Source of the DNA: Roseovarius sp.
GTDB taxonomy: Bacteria > Pseudomonadota > Alphaproteobacteria > Rhodobacterales > Rhodobacteraceae
Direction: 5' to 3'
NCBI GenBank assembly: GCA_021775255.1
Contig: JAJFIA010000001.1
Span: forward strand, 62,001-126,000
Length of the DNA stretch: 64,000 bases
The translations under genes and the position numbers were made by a program. Under the pieces are notes generated by a model. It was not told the DNA's origin and made no database searches. It saw nothing but the letters and a program-made list of their open reading frames with translations. Of this stretch, positions 55,012 to 64,000 are shown piece by piece. The stretch's first letter is position 1, and every line of letters begins with the position of its first letter.

Positions 55012-56616
55012 TTATGCAGCAGGTTGCGAAACCCCCGCATTTACCAGAGCCTTCCAGATCAATCCATCGCGGCCATAAACATCACGACGGTACTGCATAT
55101 GACCTTTGGCGCGGGTAAAGGCGGTGCGGTAGATGATATGCACCGGCACATGTTGTTCCAGTTCGATTATCGTTTCACGACCGGTATCAAGATGCGCCTT
55201 GAAAACCTGTTGCGGATTCTTTTCCTGTTTCGACAGCAGTTCATAAGCAAACTCAAACGGCTGTTGCAGGCGGATGCAGCCATGGCTGAAATCGCGTTTT
55301 TCGCGGGCAAACAGGTTTTTCGCAGGGGTGTCATGCAGATAGATATTATGCTTGTTGGGGAACATGAACTTGACCAGACCCAACGCATTGCGCCGTGAAG
55401 GCGGCTGCTTGATATCAAACGGAAAATTGCTTGTGGAAAAGGCGTTGAAATCAACAACCGAGCGATCAATCACCTGCCCGCGCGCATTATAAATCCGCAT
55501 ATGCCCCGCCGCATTGGGGTTGCGTTTCAACATTGGCAGGTATTCCTTCACCGCGATCGAGCGCGGCACGTTCCAGGTGGGGTTGACCACCATGAATTCC
55601 ATCATATCGGAAAATTCCGGGCTGCGCCGGTCATAAGCGTTTTTACCCACCACCGCGCGGGTTTCAAATGTCACGTTGTCATTGTCGATGATGCGGGCGC
55701 TGAAATCGGTGAGATTCACCAGAACATGGCGCTTGCCGCGCTCCTGATTCATCCACCGCTCCCGCTCCATCGCAACAATCACCGTTTGCAGCCGGTATTG
55801 CATGGGTTTGTTGATTTCAGCCATGGTGCCCGGTCCAACCGTACCATCAGGCGTCAGGCCGTGATCCTGCTGAAACATCTGCACCGCTTTTTGCACTTTG
55901 CCGTCATATGTCGTGACCGAGTTGCGCCCCATATATTCCATTGAAATCAGGCGGTTACGCAGCGCAATTACAGCATCCCCCGTGGCCCCGGGTTTAAGCG
56001 ATTTACCCGGCACCAATGGCCCCCATCCGCCTTTTGCGATCAACCGCTCCAACCGCTGCTTTTCTTTCAGCAGGCGGGCATATTCATTGGTGTTGGGCGG
56101 CAAGGCGCGAAAGAAACTCTTGGGATTGTCTTTGCTGATCGCGGTGAGATAGCTCACACGGCTGCGATACGGCACCTGACGCTGAATGCCGCTGTCAATA
56201 TCTGAGGGGATCAGCACGCCGGTCTGCATGTCGCGCGACAGGAGCAGGAATACCCGGCTCATCTCAACCTCGACAAAGCCGCGTTGCCGCGGGGTTTTGG
56301 CGGCTTTCATCCGGGCCATCAGCCCATCGGCATCATAGCGGGCAACCGGCAGGCCATGCACATCCGCCGAGCCAATCGCACGGATCAGTTCCTGGCGGCG
56401 ACGGCGGTCATTGCTGCTGTTGCCAGTCCAGATGCCGGTATAGCCATTTGATTTATAAAAGGCAGCAATATCACGATCTTTTGCCGCGGCTTCGGCAATC
56501 GCCTGTTTGAAGGCGGTTACCTGTGCGTCGGCCGGTTTTGCATTCCAGAAGCTTCCAACAAGAAGCGTCAGGGACAAAAACAACATCCCCATGAAACGGC
56601 TATGAATCTTCTGCAT
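55012..56616 (-). CDS. L,D-transpeptidase (YcbB/LdtD-like) with peptidoglycan-binding domain
   Basis: VVNPTWNVPRSIAVKEYLP; NIYLHDTPAKNLFAREKRDFSHGCIRLQQP (SHGCIR catalytic motif). Confidence 0.95.
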   Translation of the reverse strand: MQKIHSRFMGMLFLSLTLLVGSFWNAKPADAQVTAFKQAIAEAAAKDRDIAAFYKSNGYTGIWTGNSSNDRRRRQELIRAIGSADVHGLPVARYDADGLMARMKAAKTPRQRGFVEVEMSRVFLLLSRDMQTGVLIPSDIDSGIQRQVPYRSRVSYLTAISKDNPKSFFRALPPNTNEYARLLKEKQRLERLIAKGGWGPLVPGKSLKPGATGDAVIALRNRLISMEYMGRNSVTTYDGKVQKAVQMFQQDHGLTPDGTVGPGTMAEINKPMQYRLQTVIVAMERERWMNQERGKRHVLVNLTDFSARIIDNDNVTFETRAVVGKNAYDRRSPEFSDMMEFMVVNPTWNVPRSIAVKEYLPMLKRNPNAAGHMRIYNARGQVIDRSVVDFNAFSTSNFPFDIKQPPSRRNALGLVKFMFPNKHNIYLHDTPAKNLFAREKRDFSHGCIRLQQPFEFAYELLSKQEKNPQQVFKAHLDTGRETIIELEQHVPVHIIYRTAFTRAKGHMQYRRDVYGRDGLIWKALVNAGVSQPAA

Positions 56617-56936
56617 CTTAAAATCTCCCCCAAAAATCACATACCAATACAGCTTACAGCCTATCAGCTTAATCTGTTGATAAAGTCTAATCAAAATCCA
56701 GTCAGTGGGCAAATTGCCGGTGTATCGCGGCAGATAAGCACCGTATTTCATATAAAATTAGAACTTTTGGTCAAGAATGCGCAAATTCCCGCCGAATTTC
56801 GCGGGAAAACGAATCAGGGTAAATCAGGGCTTGGTTCGTGAATCGAAACATGCCATAAAACTCTGGCATCTGGGGATGAGATAGCAAGCCTGCTTTATAG
56901 ACGGGCAAGCCGGAAGAACGGGACGGACACAGAAAC

Positions 56937-57506
56937 ATGACAGATATTAGCTCGATGAGCCTGACGCGGCGCGCGATTATGAAGGCTTTTGCAGCCACAG
57001 CCATAACCGCCGCACCAACATTTTCACAAGCAGCAGGTTTCTTGCGCGGGGCGGGCGATATTCGCCGCATCCGCATGACCTCGCCGCGCACCGGTGAGCA
57101 TCTGGATACGATCTACTGGATCGAGGGTGATTATATCAATGATGCCCTGAAGGAAATATCGCTCTTCATGCGGGATTGGCGCACCGATGAAGTCAAACCG
57201 ATCAATTCCAACACGATTGATATCATGGCCGCAAGTCACAATCTTCTGGATGCGCACGAACCTTACCTGATGCTTTCAGGCTACCGCAGCGCAGCTACCA
57301 ACGCGATGCTGCGCCGCCGCTCGCGCCGGGTGGCCAAAAATTCACGCCACATCAAGGGGCAGGCGGCCGATCTGCGGCTGTCGTCGCGCTCGGTCAGTCA
57401 GATATTTAATGCCGCCAAAGCCTGTGGCGGCGGTGGTGTTGGCAAATACTCGCGCAGCAATTTCGTGCACATGGATTGCGGCCCGGTCAGAGACTGGGGC
57501 AGCTAA
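56937..57506 (+). CDS. DUF882 family (YcbK-like, peptidase M15-type), Tat signal
   Basis: SLTRRAIMKAFAATAITAAPTFSQA; LMLSGYRSAATNAMLRRRSRRVAKNSRHIKGQAADLRL; FVHMDCGPVRDW. Confidence 0.92.
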   Translation: MTDISSMSLTRRAIMKAFAATAITAAPTFSQAAGFLRGAGDIRRIRMTSPRTGEHLDTIYWIEGDYINDALKEISLFMRDWRTDEVKPINSNTIDIMAASHNLLDAHEPYLMLSGYRSAATNAMLRRRSRRVAKNSRHIKGQAADLRLSSRSVSQIFNAAKACGGGGVGKYSRSNFVHMDCGPVRDWGS

Positions 57507-57510
57507 GCGT

Positions 57511-57533
57511 GGGTGGGTTGCACCCACCTTACC
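57511..57533. repeat. Palindromic repeat variant with compensatory changes, between convergent genes
   Basis: gggtgggttgcacccaccttacc. Confidence 0.65.
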
Positions 57534-57579
57534 GGCAACGGCAGATGTAGCTCAGGATTATCTGCACCTGAAACGCCCC

Positions 57580-58527
57580 CTACCCCAATTTTGCCAGCCG
57601 GGCGGCGCGCAGCCGTTCAAAATCGTCGCCCGCGTGATAGGACGATCTTGTCAGCGGCGTGGCCGACACCATCAAAAACCCTTTGCCATAGGCGGCCTTT
57701 TCATAGGCAGCAAATTCATCGGGGGGCACAAACCTGTCCACCGCATGATGTTTGGGGGTGGGTTGCAGATATTGCCCGATGGTCAGAAAATCTATGTCCA
57801 CCGCGCGCATGTCATCCATCACCTGATGCACAGCCTGGCGATCTTCGCCCAGCCCCACCATCAGGCCGGATTTGGTAAACATCGAGGGATCCAGCTCTTT
57901 CACCCGCTGCAACAGGCGCAAGGAATGGAAATACCGCGCGCCGGCACGCACCTGCGGGTAAAGCCCCGGCACCGTTTCGAGATTGTGATTGAACACATCC
58001 GGGCGGGCCTCGACCACCTGCTCCAGCACCCGCGCGTCACAATTCAGGAAATCCGGCGTCAGAATTTCAATCGTGGTTTCCGGGCTGCGGTGCCTTATGG
58101 CGCGGATCGTCTGGGCAAAATGCGCCGCCCCGCCATCTTCCACATCATCGCGGTCAACGGATGTGATCACCACATGATTGAGCCCCAGCCTGGCCACCGC
58201 ATCGGCCACCCGCCCCGGCTCAAACGCATCCAGCGCTTCGGGCGGCTTGCCGGTGGCAATGTTGCAAAAACTGCAGGCGCGGGTACAGACCTCGCCCATG
58301 ATCATCATCGTGGCATGGCCCTGAGACCAGCATTCGCCCACATTGGGGCAGCCCGCCTCTTCGCAGACCGTCACCAGCTTATGCTCGCGCATGATATCAC
58401 GGGTTTCCTTGTATCTGGCACTGCCCGGGGCCTTGACCCTGATCCAGGCGGGCTTTCTCGGCTGGGCATTATCCGGGCGGTGCGCTTTTTCAGGATGGCG
58501 CTGCGATGGGATTTTGAGGTCGCGCAT
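57580..58527 (-). CDS. lipA: Lipoyl synthase
   Basis: [41 protein letters not shown]. Confidence 0.98.
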   Translation of the reverse strand: MRDLKIPSQRHPEKAHRPDNAQPRKPAWIRVKAPGSARYKETRDIMREHKLVTVCEEAGCPNVGECWSQGHATMMIMGEVCTRACSFCNIATGKPPEALDAFEPGRVADAVARLGLNHVVITSVDRDDVEDGGAAHFAQTIRAIRHRSPETTIEILTPDFLNCDARVLEQVVEARPDVFNHNLETVPGLYPQVRAGARYFHSLRLLQRVKELDPSMFTKSGLMVGLGEDRQAVHQVMDDMRAVDIDFLTIGQYLQPTPKHHAVDRFVPPDEFAAYEKAAYGKGFLMVSATPLTRSSYHAGDDFERLRAARLAKLG

Positions 58528-58663
58528 GAATCTTTCCCCGCGAATGATTTGGTAATTCTTTTTACCTATAAGTGGCCACAGGGAAAAGTACCAGTTCCTG
58601 CATTATCTACCGGATGCAGTTTTTAACGAGTACCCCCAAGCCGCGTAACCTGTAATCAGTATG

Positions 58664-58695
58664 CGGCCTGATCCACAGGGGTCAGGCCGTTTTTT
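58664..58695 (+). terminator. Plus-strand rho-independent terminator with no plus-strand gene upstream
   Basis: cggcctga-tccacagggg-tcaggccg followed by T6. Confidence 0.7.
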
Positions 58696-59617
58696 GCCCG
58701 CGAACCTGTGCTGTCAGGGCCTGGCCTGCATCACGCAACGCCAGCGCCAAATCCTGAAACCAGCCTTCATCTTTGGTTGTCTCGCGCCGCACAAGGCCAA
58801 TCTGCCGGGCCGGCTCGGGGGGTGCAAACCGGTGCAGTTGTATGCCCGGCGCGGCGCGGGTTTCGCTTTCGATGGCCAGTTCCGGCAGTAATGTCAGGCC
58901 AAAGCCCGCCGCCACCAGTTTTGACAATGTGGCCAGGGAAGAGGCCCCCATGTTGATCCGGCCATGGCCGCGCCCCCGGCCGCAAATCTCCAGCGCCTGA
59001 TCGGTCAGGCAGTGGCCGTCTTCCAGCAATAAAAGCGCGCTGTTGCCCAGATCATCCGGGCGCAACCGGTCCGTGCCGGCCCCCAGTTCGGCCATCCGTT
59101 GGGGGGATCCGGCAAGCACAAAACGATCCTCGAACAATGGCTGCTCCAACAGCCCCCCCGCCCCGCATGGCAAGGCCATTAGCGCCGCATCAAGATGCCC
59201 GGCCCGAAGCCCCGTGATCAACTGATCGGTCTTCGCCTCGGTGATCTCAACATCAAGCGAAACATCGGCCCCGCGCAGCGCCTCCAGTGCGGCGGGCAGG
59301 ATATAAGGCGCAATCGTGGGAATGACCCCAAGCGACAGCCGCCCCTTCAGCCCCCCCTGCCAGCGCGCGACCTGCTGCAATCCCTGCATCTCGGCCATCA
59401 CCCTCCGGGCATGGGCCAAAATCTGCCGCCCGAAGGGTGTCAGCACAATATCGCGGGCCTGACGCTCGACCAATGCCTGCCCCAGCTCGGTTTCCATTGT
59501 GCGGATTTGCACCGACAAGGCCGGCTGCGAGATATGCACAACCTGCGCCGCCCGGCCAAAATTGCGCTGTTCGGTCAGGGCGATGAAATAGCTGAGCTGT
59601 TTGAGGGTAATATTCAT
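58682..59617 (-). CDS. oxyR: LysR family regulator, OxyR-like
   Basis: MNITLKQLSYFIALTEQRNFGRAAQVVHISQPALSVQIRTMETELGQALVERQ; ALLLLEDGHCLTDQALEICG; divergent from catalase. Confidence 0.9.
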   Translation of the reverse strand: MNITLKQLSYFIALTEQRNFGRAAQVVHISQPALSVQIRTMETELGQALVERQARDIVLTPFGRQILAHARRVMAEMQGLQQVARWQGGLKGRLSLGVIPTIAPYILPAALEALRGADVSLDVEITEAKTDQLITGLRAGHLDAALMALPCGAGGLLEQPLFEDRFVLAGSPQRMAELGAGTDRLRPDDLGNSALLLLEDGHCLTDQALEICGRGRGHGRINMGASSLATLSKLVAAGFGLTLLPELAIESETRAAPGIQLHRFAPPEPARQIGLVRRETTKDEGWFQDLALALRDAGQALTAQVRGQKTA

Positions 59618-59713
59618 AAGACTAGGTTATAACAACAAGAAGAAACTACAACTGGATTTTATGGCACTCATCGGGTCTACCTTGGCAGGATTCCAGAAAA
59701 GAGAGGCAGCCAA

Positions 59714-61168
59714 ATGACTAAACGACTGACAACAACCGCCGGCAATCCGATTGCCGACAACCAGAACTCAATCACGGCAGGGCCACGCGGCCCGGTTTTA
59801 ATGCAGGATTATCAACTGCTTGAGAAACTGGCGCATCAAAACCGCGAGCGTATCCCCGAGCGTGTTGTCCACGCCAAAGGCTGGGGTGCGCATGGCACTT
59901 TCACGGTGACGGCGGATATCAGCCAATATAGCTGCGCCAGCATTTTTGCAGGTGTAGGCAAGCAAACCCCGATGATTTCACGGTTTTCCACAGTCGCCGG
60001 TGAGATGGGTGCCGCAGATGCCGAGCGTGATGTGCGCGGTTTTGCGCTGAAATTCTACACCGATCAGGGCAACTGGGATCTGGTGGGCAACAATACCCCG
60101 GTGTTTTTCATCCGTGATCCGCTCAAGTTCCCCGATTTCATCCATACCCAAAAGCGCCATCCGAAAACCAACCTGCGCTCAAACGATGCCGCCTGGGATT
60201 TCTGGAGCCTCAGCCCCGAATCATTGCATCAGGTCACCATCCTGATGTCCGACCGGGGCCTGCCGCAAACGCCGATGAACATGAACGGCTATGGCAGCCA
60301 CACCTATAGCCTGTGGAATGCCAAGGGCGAGCGGTTCTGGGTCAAGTTCCATTTCAAGACCCAGCAGGGCCATAGCCATTTCACCGATGCCGAAGCTGAA
60401 AAAATCGTCGGCCAAAGCCGGGAGACCTATCAGGAGGCCTTGTTTGGCGCGATCGAGGCCGGGCAATTCCCGAAATGGAAAATGCTGATTCAGGTGATGC
60501 CCGAGGCGGATGCGGAAAACATGCCGTTCAACCCGTTTGACCTGACAAAAGTATGGCCGCACGCGGATTTCCCGCTGATCGAGGTGGGTGAGTTCGAGCT
60601 GAACCGCAACGCCGATAATTACTTCGCCGAGATTGAAAACTGTGCCTATTCGCCCTCTAACGTGGTGCAGGGCATTGGCCATAGCCCCGACAAGATGCTG
60701 CAGGCGCGGATATTCTCTTATGCGGATGCGCATCGTTACCGCCTTGGCACCCATTACGAGGCCCTGCCGGTGAATGCACCGAAATCCGGCCGCGCGCATT
60801 ACCACAAAGACGGCAGCATGCGGTTTTTTGATAATAACGAGGCCAATCCGGATGCCTATTATGAGCCCAACAGCTTTGATGGCCCGGTGGAAAGCCCGGA
60901 AGTGGCCGAGCCGCCTCTGCGTATCTCGGGCGATGCCGACCGCTATAACCACCGCGACGGCAATGACGATTATGCCCAGCCCCGCGATCTGCATGACAAG
61001 GTGATGAACGATGCCGAGCGCGCCCGGCTTTACCGCAATACCGCCGCGCATATGCATGGGGTGGCCGATGACATTATCGAGCGCGCCCTGGCCCAGTATG
61101 CGCGCGTCAGCCAGGCCTATGCCGATGGCATCCGCGCCGAGCGGGAAAAGCTGAAATCAGGCTCTTAA
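59714..61168 (+). CDS. katA: Monofunctional heme catalase
   Basis: [70 protein letters not shown]. Confidence 0.97.
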   Translation: MTKRLTTTAGNPIADNQNSITAGPRGPVLMQDYQLLEKLAHQNRERIPERVVHAKGWGAHGTFTVTADISQYSCASIFAGVGKQTPMISRFSTVAGEMGAADAERDVRGFALKFYTDQGNWDLVGNNTPVFFIRDPLKFPDFIHTQKRHPKTNLRSNDAAWDFWSLSPESLHQVTILMSDRGLPQTPMNMNGYGSHTYSLWNAKGERFWVKFHFKTQQGHSHFTDAEAEKIVGQSRETYQEALFGAIEAGQFPKWKMLIQVMPEADAENMPFNPFDLTKVWPHADFPLIEVGEFELNRNADNYFAEIENCAYSPSNVVQGIGHSPDKMLQARIFSYADAHRYRLGTHYEALPVNAPKSGRAHYHKDGSMRFFDNNEANPDAYYEPNSFDGPVESPEVAEPPLRISGDADRYNHRDGNDDYAQPRDLHDKVMNDAERARLYRNTAAHMHGVADDIIERALAQYARVSQAYADGIRAEREKLKSGS

Positions 61169-61184
61169 CACACTGATATAAAAG

Positions 61185-61222
61185 AATTGTGCCCGGCATA
61201 TATGTGCCGGGCGCAATTTTTT
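61185..61222 (+). terminator. Rho-independent terminator of katA
   Basis: aattgtgcccggca-tatatg-tgccgggcgcaatttttt. Confidence 0.9.
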
Positions 61223-61223
61223 C

Positions 61224-62345
61224 TCAGGCGATCATGCTGCCCGAATCGCCCAGGTCTTCATAATGCCGCTTCAGCCGCTGCAACGCGATCCTGAGTACGA
61301 TCTTGCCCGAACGCGCCGACCAGCCCATGCGCTTTTCCGCCCGTTCCAGCCCTTCCAGATAGCAGCAGCATCTGAGCACAACATCCCCCAGACCCGGCCC
61401 GAGATCACGCAGCGCGCCCTCAACCCGCGCCCGCGCCGCATCGGGGCCGCTTTGGGATTCCCCGGTGCTTACGCCTTCTTCGCCGGTCAAAAACTGATCC
61501 CAGTTCTGCGCAGCCCTCGGCCCCATTTTTGAAAGCTCGAAGTCTTCGCGCAAACGCTCACCGGCGCGCACCAGATCGTTTGACAGGAAAAGCCGGCCAT
61601 CGCGATCCTTGCGCCGTGCCAGCGCGCTGAGCGGCGTATCGGCAAAGCCGTAGCGGTTGCGCCGGTTGCGCCCCCGGCCCTCACCCAGCGCATCACTTTC
61701 AATCACCTGCCCGGAAAACGGGGCCTGCGCATCGGCAAAGCCTGAGGCCTTGTTTTCCGCCTCAGCCATGAAATGATTAAGGGCCGCGCGCCCGGCGCTG
61801 GTGATTTTATAGCGCGCGATCCGCGCCGGTTTGTCACATGAAATCCAGTTTTTCAAAGCCATTGCCGCGGCTATTTCCCGCTCAACAATCGCTGTGCGGG
61901 TGGAATTGCCCTGATCATCTTCGCGCACAACAACGGCCTTGTCCATTTCCGCCGCCACCGCCAGCACCGCGCCTTTTTCACATAACCGCCGCAAAACCCG
62001 CTGCGATTCTGCCCTCAGGCGGCTATCTGTCAGGGTGTTTTCCTCTTCCAAAACCAACGGCTTATTCTTCATCATGGTCTCCTTGACAAGAGAACCAGAA
62101 ACACGATCAGGCCTCACAACCTGCCTGCCAAGATGGTGTAATGCCTCATCAATAAGCAGATCGTCACGACGGGTTTCAAAGCGCTGGATATGGCGCAAAA
62201 CGGTTGAAGCATGGCAGCCCGCCTGCCGCGCCAAAGCGCGGATCGGGGCCCCGGCCTCGGTATGGGCCAGATAATGCTGCACAGGCTGTGGCACCCAGGC
62301 AGGAAACCCGCCCGGGAAACCGGCCATCGCAGACCCGTTTTGCAT
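61224..62345 (-). CDS. DUF6456-type protein, probable GafA-like GTA activator (N-terminal HTH)
   Basis: N-terminal HTH (IRALARQAGCHASTVLRHIQRFETRRDDLLIDEAL); C-terminal RLREDFELSKMGPRAAQNWDQFL...GDVVLRCCCYLEGLERAEKRMGWSARSGKIVLRIALQRLKRHY. Confidence 0.7.
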   Translation of the reverse strand: MQNGSAMAGFPGGFPAWVPQPVQHYLAHTEAGAPIRALARQAGCHASTVLRHIQRFETRRDDLLIDEALHHLGRQVVRPDRVSGSLVKETMMKNKPLVLEEENTLTDSRLRAESQRVLRRLCEKGAVLAVAAEMDKAVVVREDDQGNSTRTAIVEREIAAAMALKNWISCDKPARIARYKITSAGRAALNHFMAEAENKASGFADAQAPFSGQVIESDALGEGRGRNRRNRYGFADTPLSALARRKDRDGRLFLSNDLVRAGERLREDFELSKMGPRAAQNWDQFLTGEEGVSTGESQSGPDAARARVEGALRDLGPGLGDVVLRCCCYLEGLERAEKRMGWSARSGKIVLRIALQRLKRHYEDLGDSGSMIA

Positions 62346-62387
62346 TCATCTTCCTCCAGTGCGTTTCAAAACCGGCATGAAAACCAG

Positions 62388-62408
62388 TTATCCACAGTTT
62401 TTTACACA
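62388..62408 (+). promoter_or_regulatory. Two adjacent direct DnaA-box matches (TTATCCACA, 3-bp gap, TTTTACACA)
   Basis: ttatccacagttttttacaca region; both fit TTWTNCACA. Confidence 0.6.
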
Positions 62409-62425
62409 ACCTTGACGAGAATTGG

Positions 62426-62440
62426 TTACCGGTTCGTTAA
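62426..62440. promoter_or_regulatory. Near-consensus CtrA site TTAC-N7-TTAA
   Basis: ttaccggttcgttaa. Confidence 0.45.
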
Positions 62441-62573
62441 TTGTTCACGTAATAATAACCATTGTTGACAAAGTGTTAATGAAGCCGAAGCGCTGCGTAC
62501 GGGGGAATCCGGGAAAACGCAACACCCGCTATGATTGTGCAATCATCCTGCCACATAAAGCGGGAGATACCAG

Positions 62574-62882
62574 ATGAACACAATTCTAAAGTCACTTGAC
62601 GACCTTTGCCGCCCACGCCTGTTGATCCGGGCGGCACGATTTGGCATGCAGGAATATCGCCGTGGCGCACATCTTAAACGGCATTTGGGCTATGGGCCTT
62701 TACCGCAAAGCGGCGTGGCGCTCAGGCGGCTGATCGAGATTGAATCCGAGGTGAATGACCAGCGCCAGAATGACAATGCCAGCTATTCGGCCAGCTATCA
62801 TGTTGAGCTGCTGATCGCCATGATGGGCGAGGCACAGATCCTGCGCGCCTCTACCGCAACTCAACCAGAGGCTGTAATGTGA
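62574..62882 (+). CDS. DUF6477-type small protein
   Basis: LDDLCRPRLLIRAARFGMQEYRRGAHLKRHLGYGPLPQSGVALRRLIEIESEVNDQR. Confidence 0.7.
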   Translation: MNTILKSLDDLCRPRLLIRAARFGMQEYRRGAHLKRHLGYGPLPQSGVALRRLIEIESEVNDQRQNDNASYSASYHVELLIAMMGEAQILRASTATQPEAVM

Positions 62883-62890
62883 CCCGCCCT

Positions 62891-62911
62891 GCCCCGGATT
62901 TGATCCGGGGC
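62891..62911. terminator. Palindrome gccccggat-ttg-atccggggc between convergent genes
   Basis: 9-bp perfect arms, 3-nt loop. Confidence 0.6.
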
Positions 62912-62943
62912 GGACGGAGCCGATTTATGAAGTCGGTCTGCTG

Positions 62944-64000
62944 TTAGGTAAACGCATCCGGCATCGAGGCCTTTTTAGCGGCAACATATTTTGCCAAAGC
63001 CTCGGCAATCGCCGGGTCAAGCGGCGGCTGCTGATAGGCGGCCAAAAGGGTGCGCATCCGGGCATTGGCCAGGGTCATGGTATCGGGCGCGCCCTCTTCC
63101 GCCCATGTCTCAAACGGCCTGTAATCCAGCACCTCCGAGCGCCAGAATGCCTGTTTGAAATTGGCCTGGGTATGGGCACATCCCAGGTAATGCCCGCCGG
63201 GGCCGACCTCACGGATTGCATCCATCGCCTGGCCGTTTTCATCCAAAGGAATGCCGCGGGCAAACTGATGCAGAATGCCCAACTGGTCCGCATCCATGAC
63301 AAATTTCTCAAAACTGGCCACCAGCCCGCCCTCAAGCCAGCCGCAGGCATGCAGCATGAAGTTCACGCCCCCCAGCAAAGCCGCGTTATGGGTATGCGCC
63401 GTTTCATAGGCCGCCTGCGCATCGGGCAGTTTTGAGCCACAGAGGCTGCCACCCGAACGGAAAGGCAGGTTCATCCGCCGCGCCAGTTGCCCCGCGCCAT
63501 AGAGGATCTGGCTGGCCTCGGGGGTGCCGAATGTGGGCGCGCCGCTGTTCATGTCGATCGAGCTGACAAAAGCCCCAAACACCACCGGTGCACCGGGGCG
63601 GACAAGCTGATTATAGGCAATGCCTGCCATCACCTCGGCCAGTACCTGCGTCAACGTACCCATCACCGAGACCGGCGCCATCGCCCCGCCAACGATGAAG
63701 GGCGACAGGATTGTGGCCTGATTATTGGCGGCATACACCTCCATCGCGCCCATCATCACATCATCGAATGTCATCGGCGAATTGACGTTGATCAGCGAGA
63801 TCATGCAGGTGTTTTCCTGCACGAATTCCTTGCCGAACAGAATCTCGCACATCTCAACGCTGTCCTGCGCGCGGGAAGGCTCGGTCACCGAGCCCATGAA
63901 GGGCTTGTCGCTCAGGGTCATATGCGCCAAGAGCATATCAAGATGGCGCTTGTTCACCGCCACATCCGTAGGCTCGCACACGGTGCCGCCGGAATGGTGC
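62944..64000 (-). CDS. Trimethylamine methyltransferase family (MttB superfamily), N-terminus outside window
   Basis: GSVTEPSRAQDSVEMCEILFG, LINVNSPMTFDDVMMGAMEVYAANNQATILSPF, HACGWLEGGLVASFEKFVMDADQ, GPGGHYLGCAHTQANFKQAFWRSEVLDYRPFETW; open past the window edge. Confidence 0.92.
   Translation of the reverse strand, partial: HHSGGTVCEPTDVAVNKRHLDMLLAHMTLSDKPFMGSVTEPSRAQDSVEMCEILFGKEFVQENTCMISLINVNSPMTFDDVMMGAMEVYAANNQATILSPFIVGGAMAPVSVMGTLTQVLAEVMAGIAYNQLVRPGAPVVFGAFVSSIDMNSGAPTFGTPEASQILYGAGQLARRMNLPFRSGGSLCGSKLPDAQAAYETAHTHNAALLGGVNFMLHACGWLEGGLVASFEKFVMDADQLGILHQFARGIPLDENGQAMDAIREVGPGGHYLGCAHTQANFKQAFWRSEVLDYRPFETWAEEGAPDTMTLANARMRTLLAAYQQPPLDPAIAEALAKYVAAKKASMPDAFT

Noticed and set aside
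57409-58626. 405-aa plus-strand ORF
   Set aside because: Mostly antisense to lipA; begins within the DUF882 gene; no protein-like motifs.
62388-62546. Chromosome or plasmid replication origin
   Set aside because: Only two DnaA-box matches and no neighbouring replication genes (dnaA, repABC, parAB); promoter regulation is the simpler reading.

Overview
This window looks like a chromosomal segment from an alphaproteobacterium, most likely Rhodobacteraceae. The call rests on gene content and order: nifR3/dusB-ntrB-ntrC-ntrY-ntrX, ispDF-pgpA-cinA, proA-proB-obgE-rpmA-rplU, dxs-ispA-xseB, olsB-olsA, chpT next to a DUF3553 gene, and a DUF6456/DUF6477 pair. Most of it is dense core genome. I found no CRISPR array, prophage, transposase or rRNA. 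There is one tRNA, tRNA-Ser(CGA). The points most worth following up are non-coding or regulatory. (1) Two tandem candidate sRNAs sit at ~51306-51511. The first resembles the alphaproteobacterial MmgR/suhB (alpha-r8) type with a UUCCUCCCU loop. The second carries a 19-nt segment complementary at 17/19 positions to the core of the first. (2) A probable GTA-activator locus (gafA-like DUF6456 gene divergent from a DUF6477 gene) has two adjacent DnaA-box matches (TTATCCACA and TTTTACACA), a near-consensus CtrA site and a 16-bp palindrome in its intergenic region. (3) A ~118-bp dispersed intergenic element with inverted termini (TTAAAGCGTTTCG...CGAAACGCTTTAA) is present twice, upstream of a CapD/PglF-like gene and upstream of hfq. 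(4) A palindrome family (GGTAAGGCGGGCTTCAGCCCGCCACCC and relatives with compensatory changes) occurs four times, always between convergent genes. All assignments are by inspection only; no database search was run.
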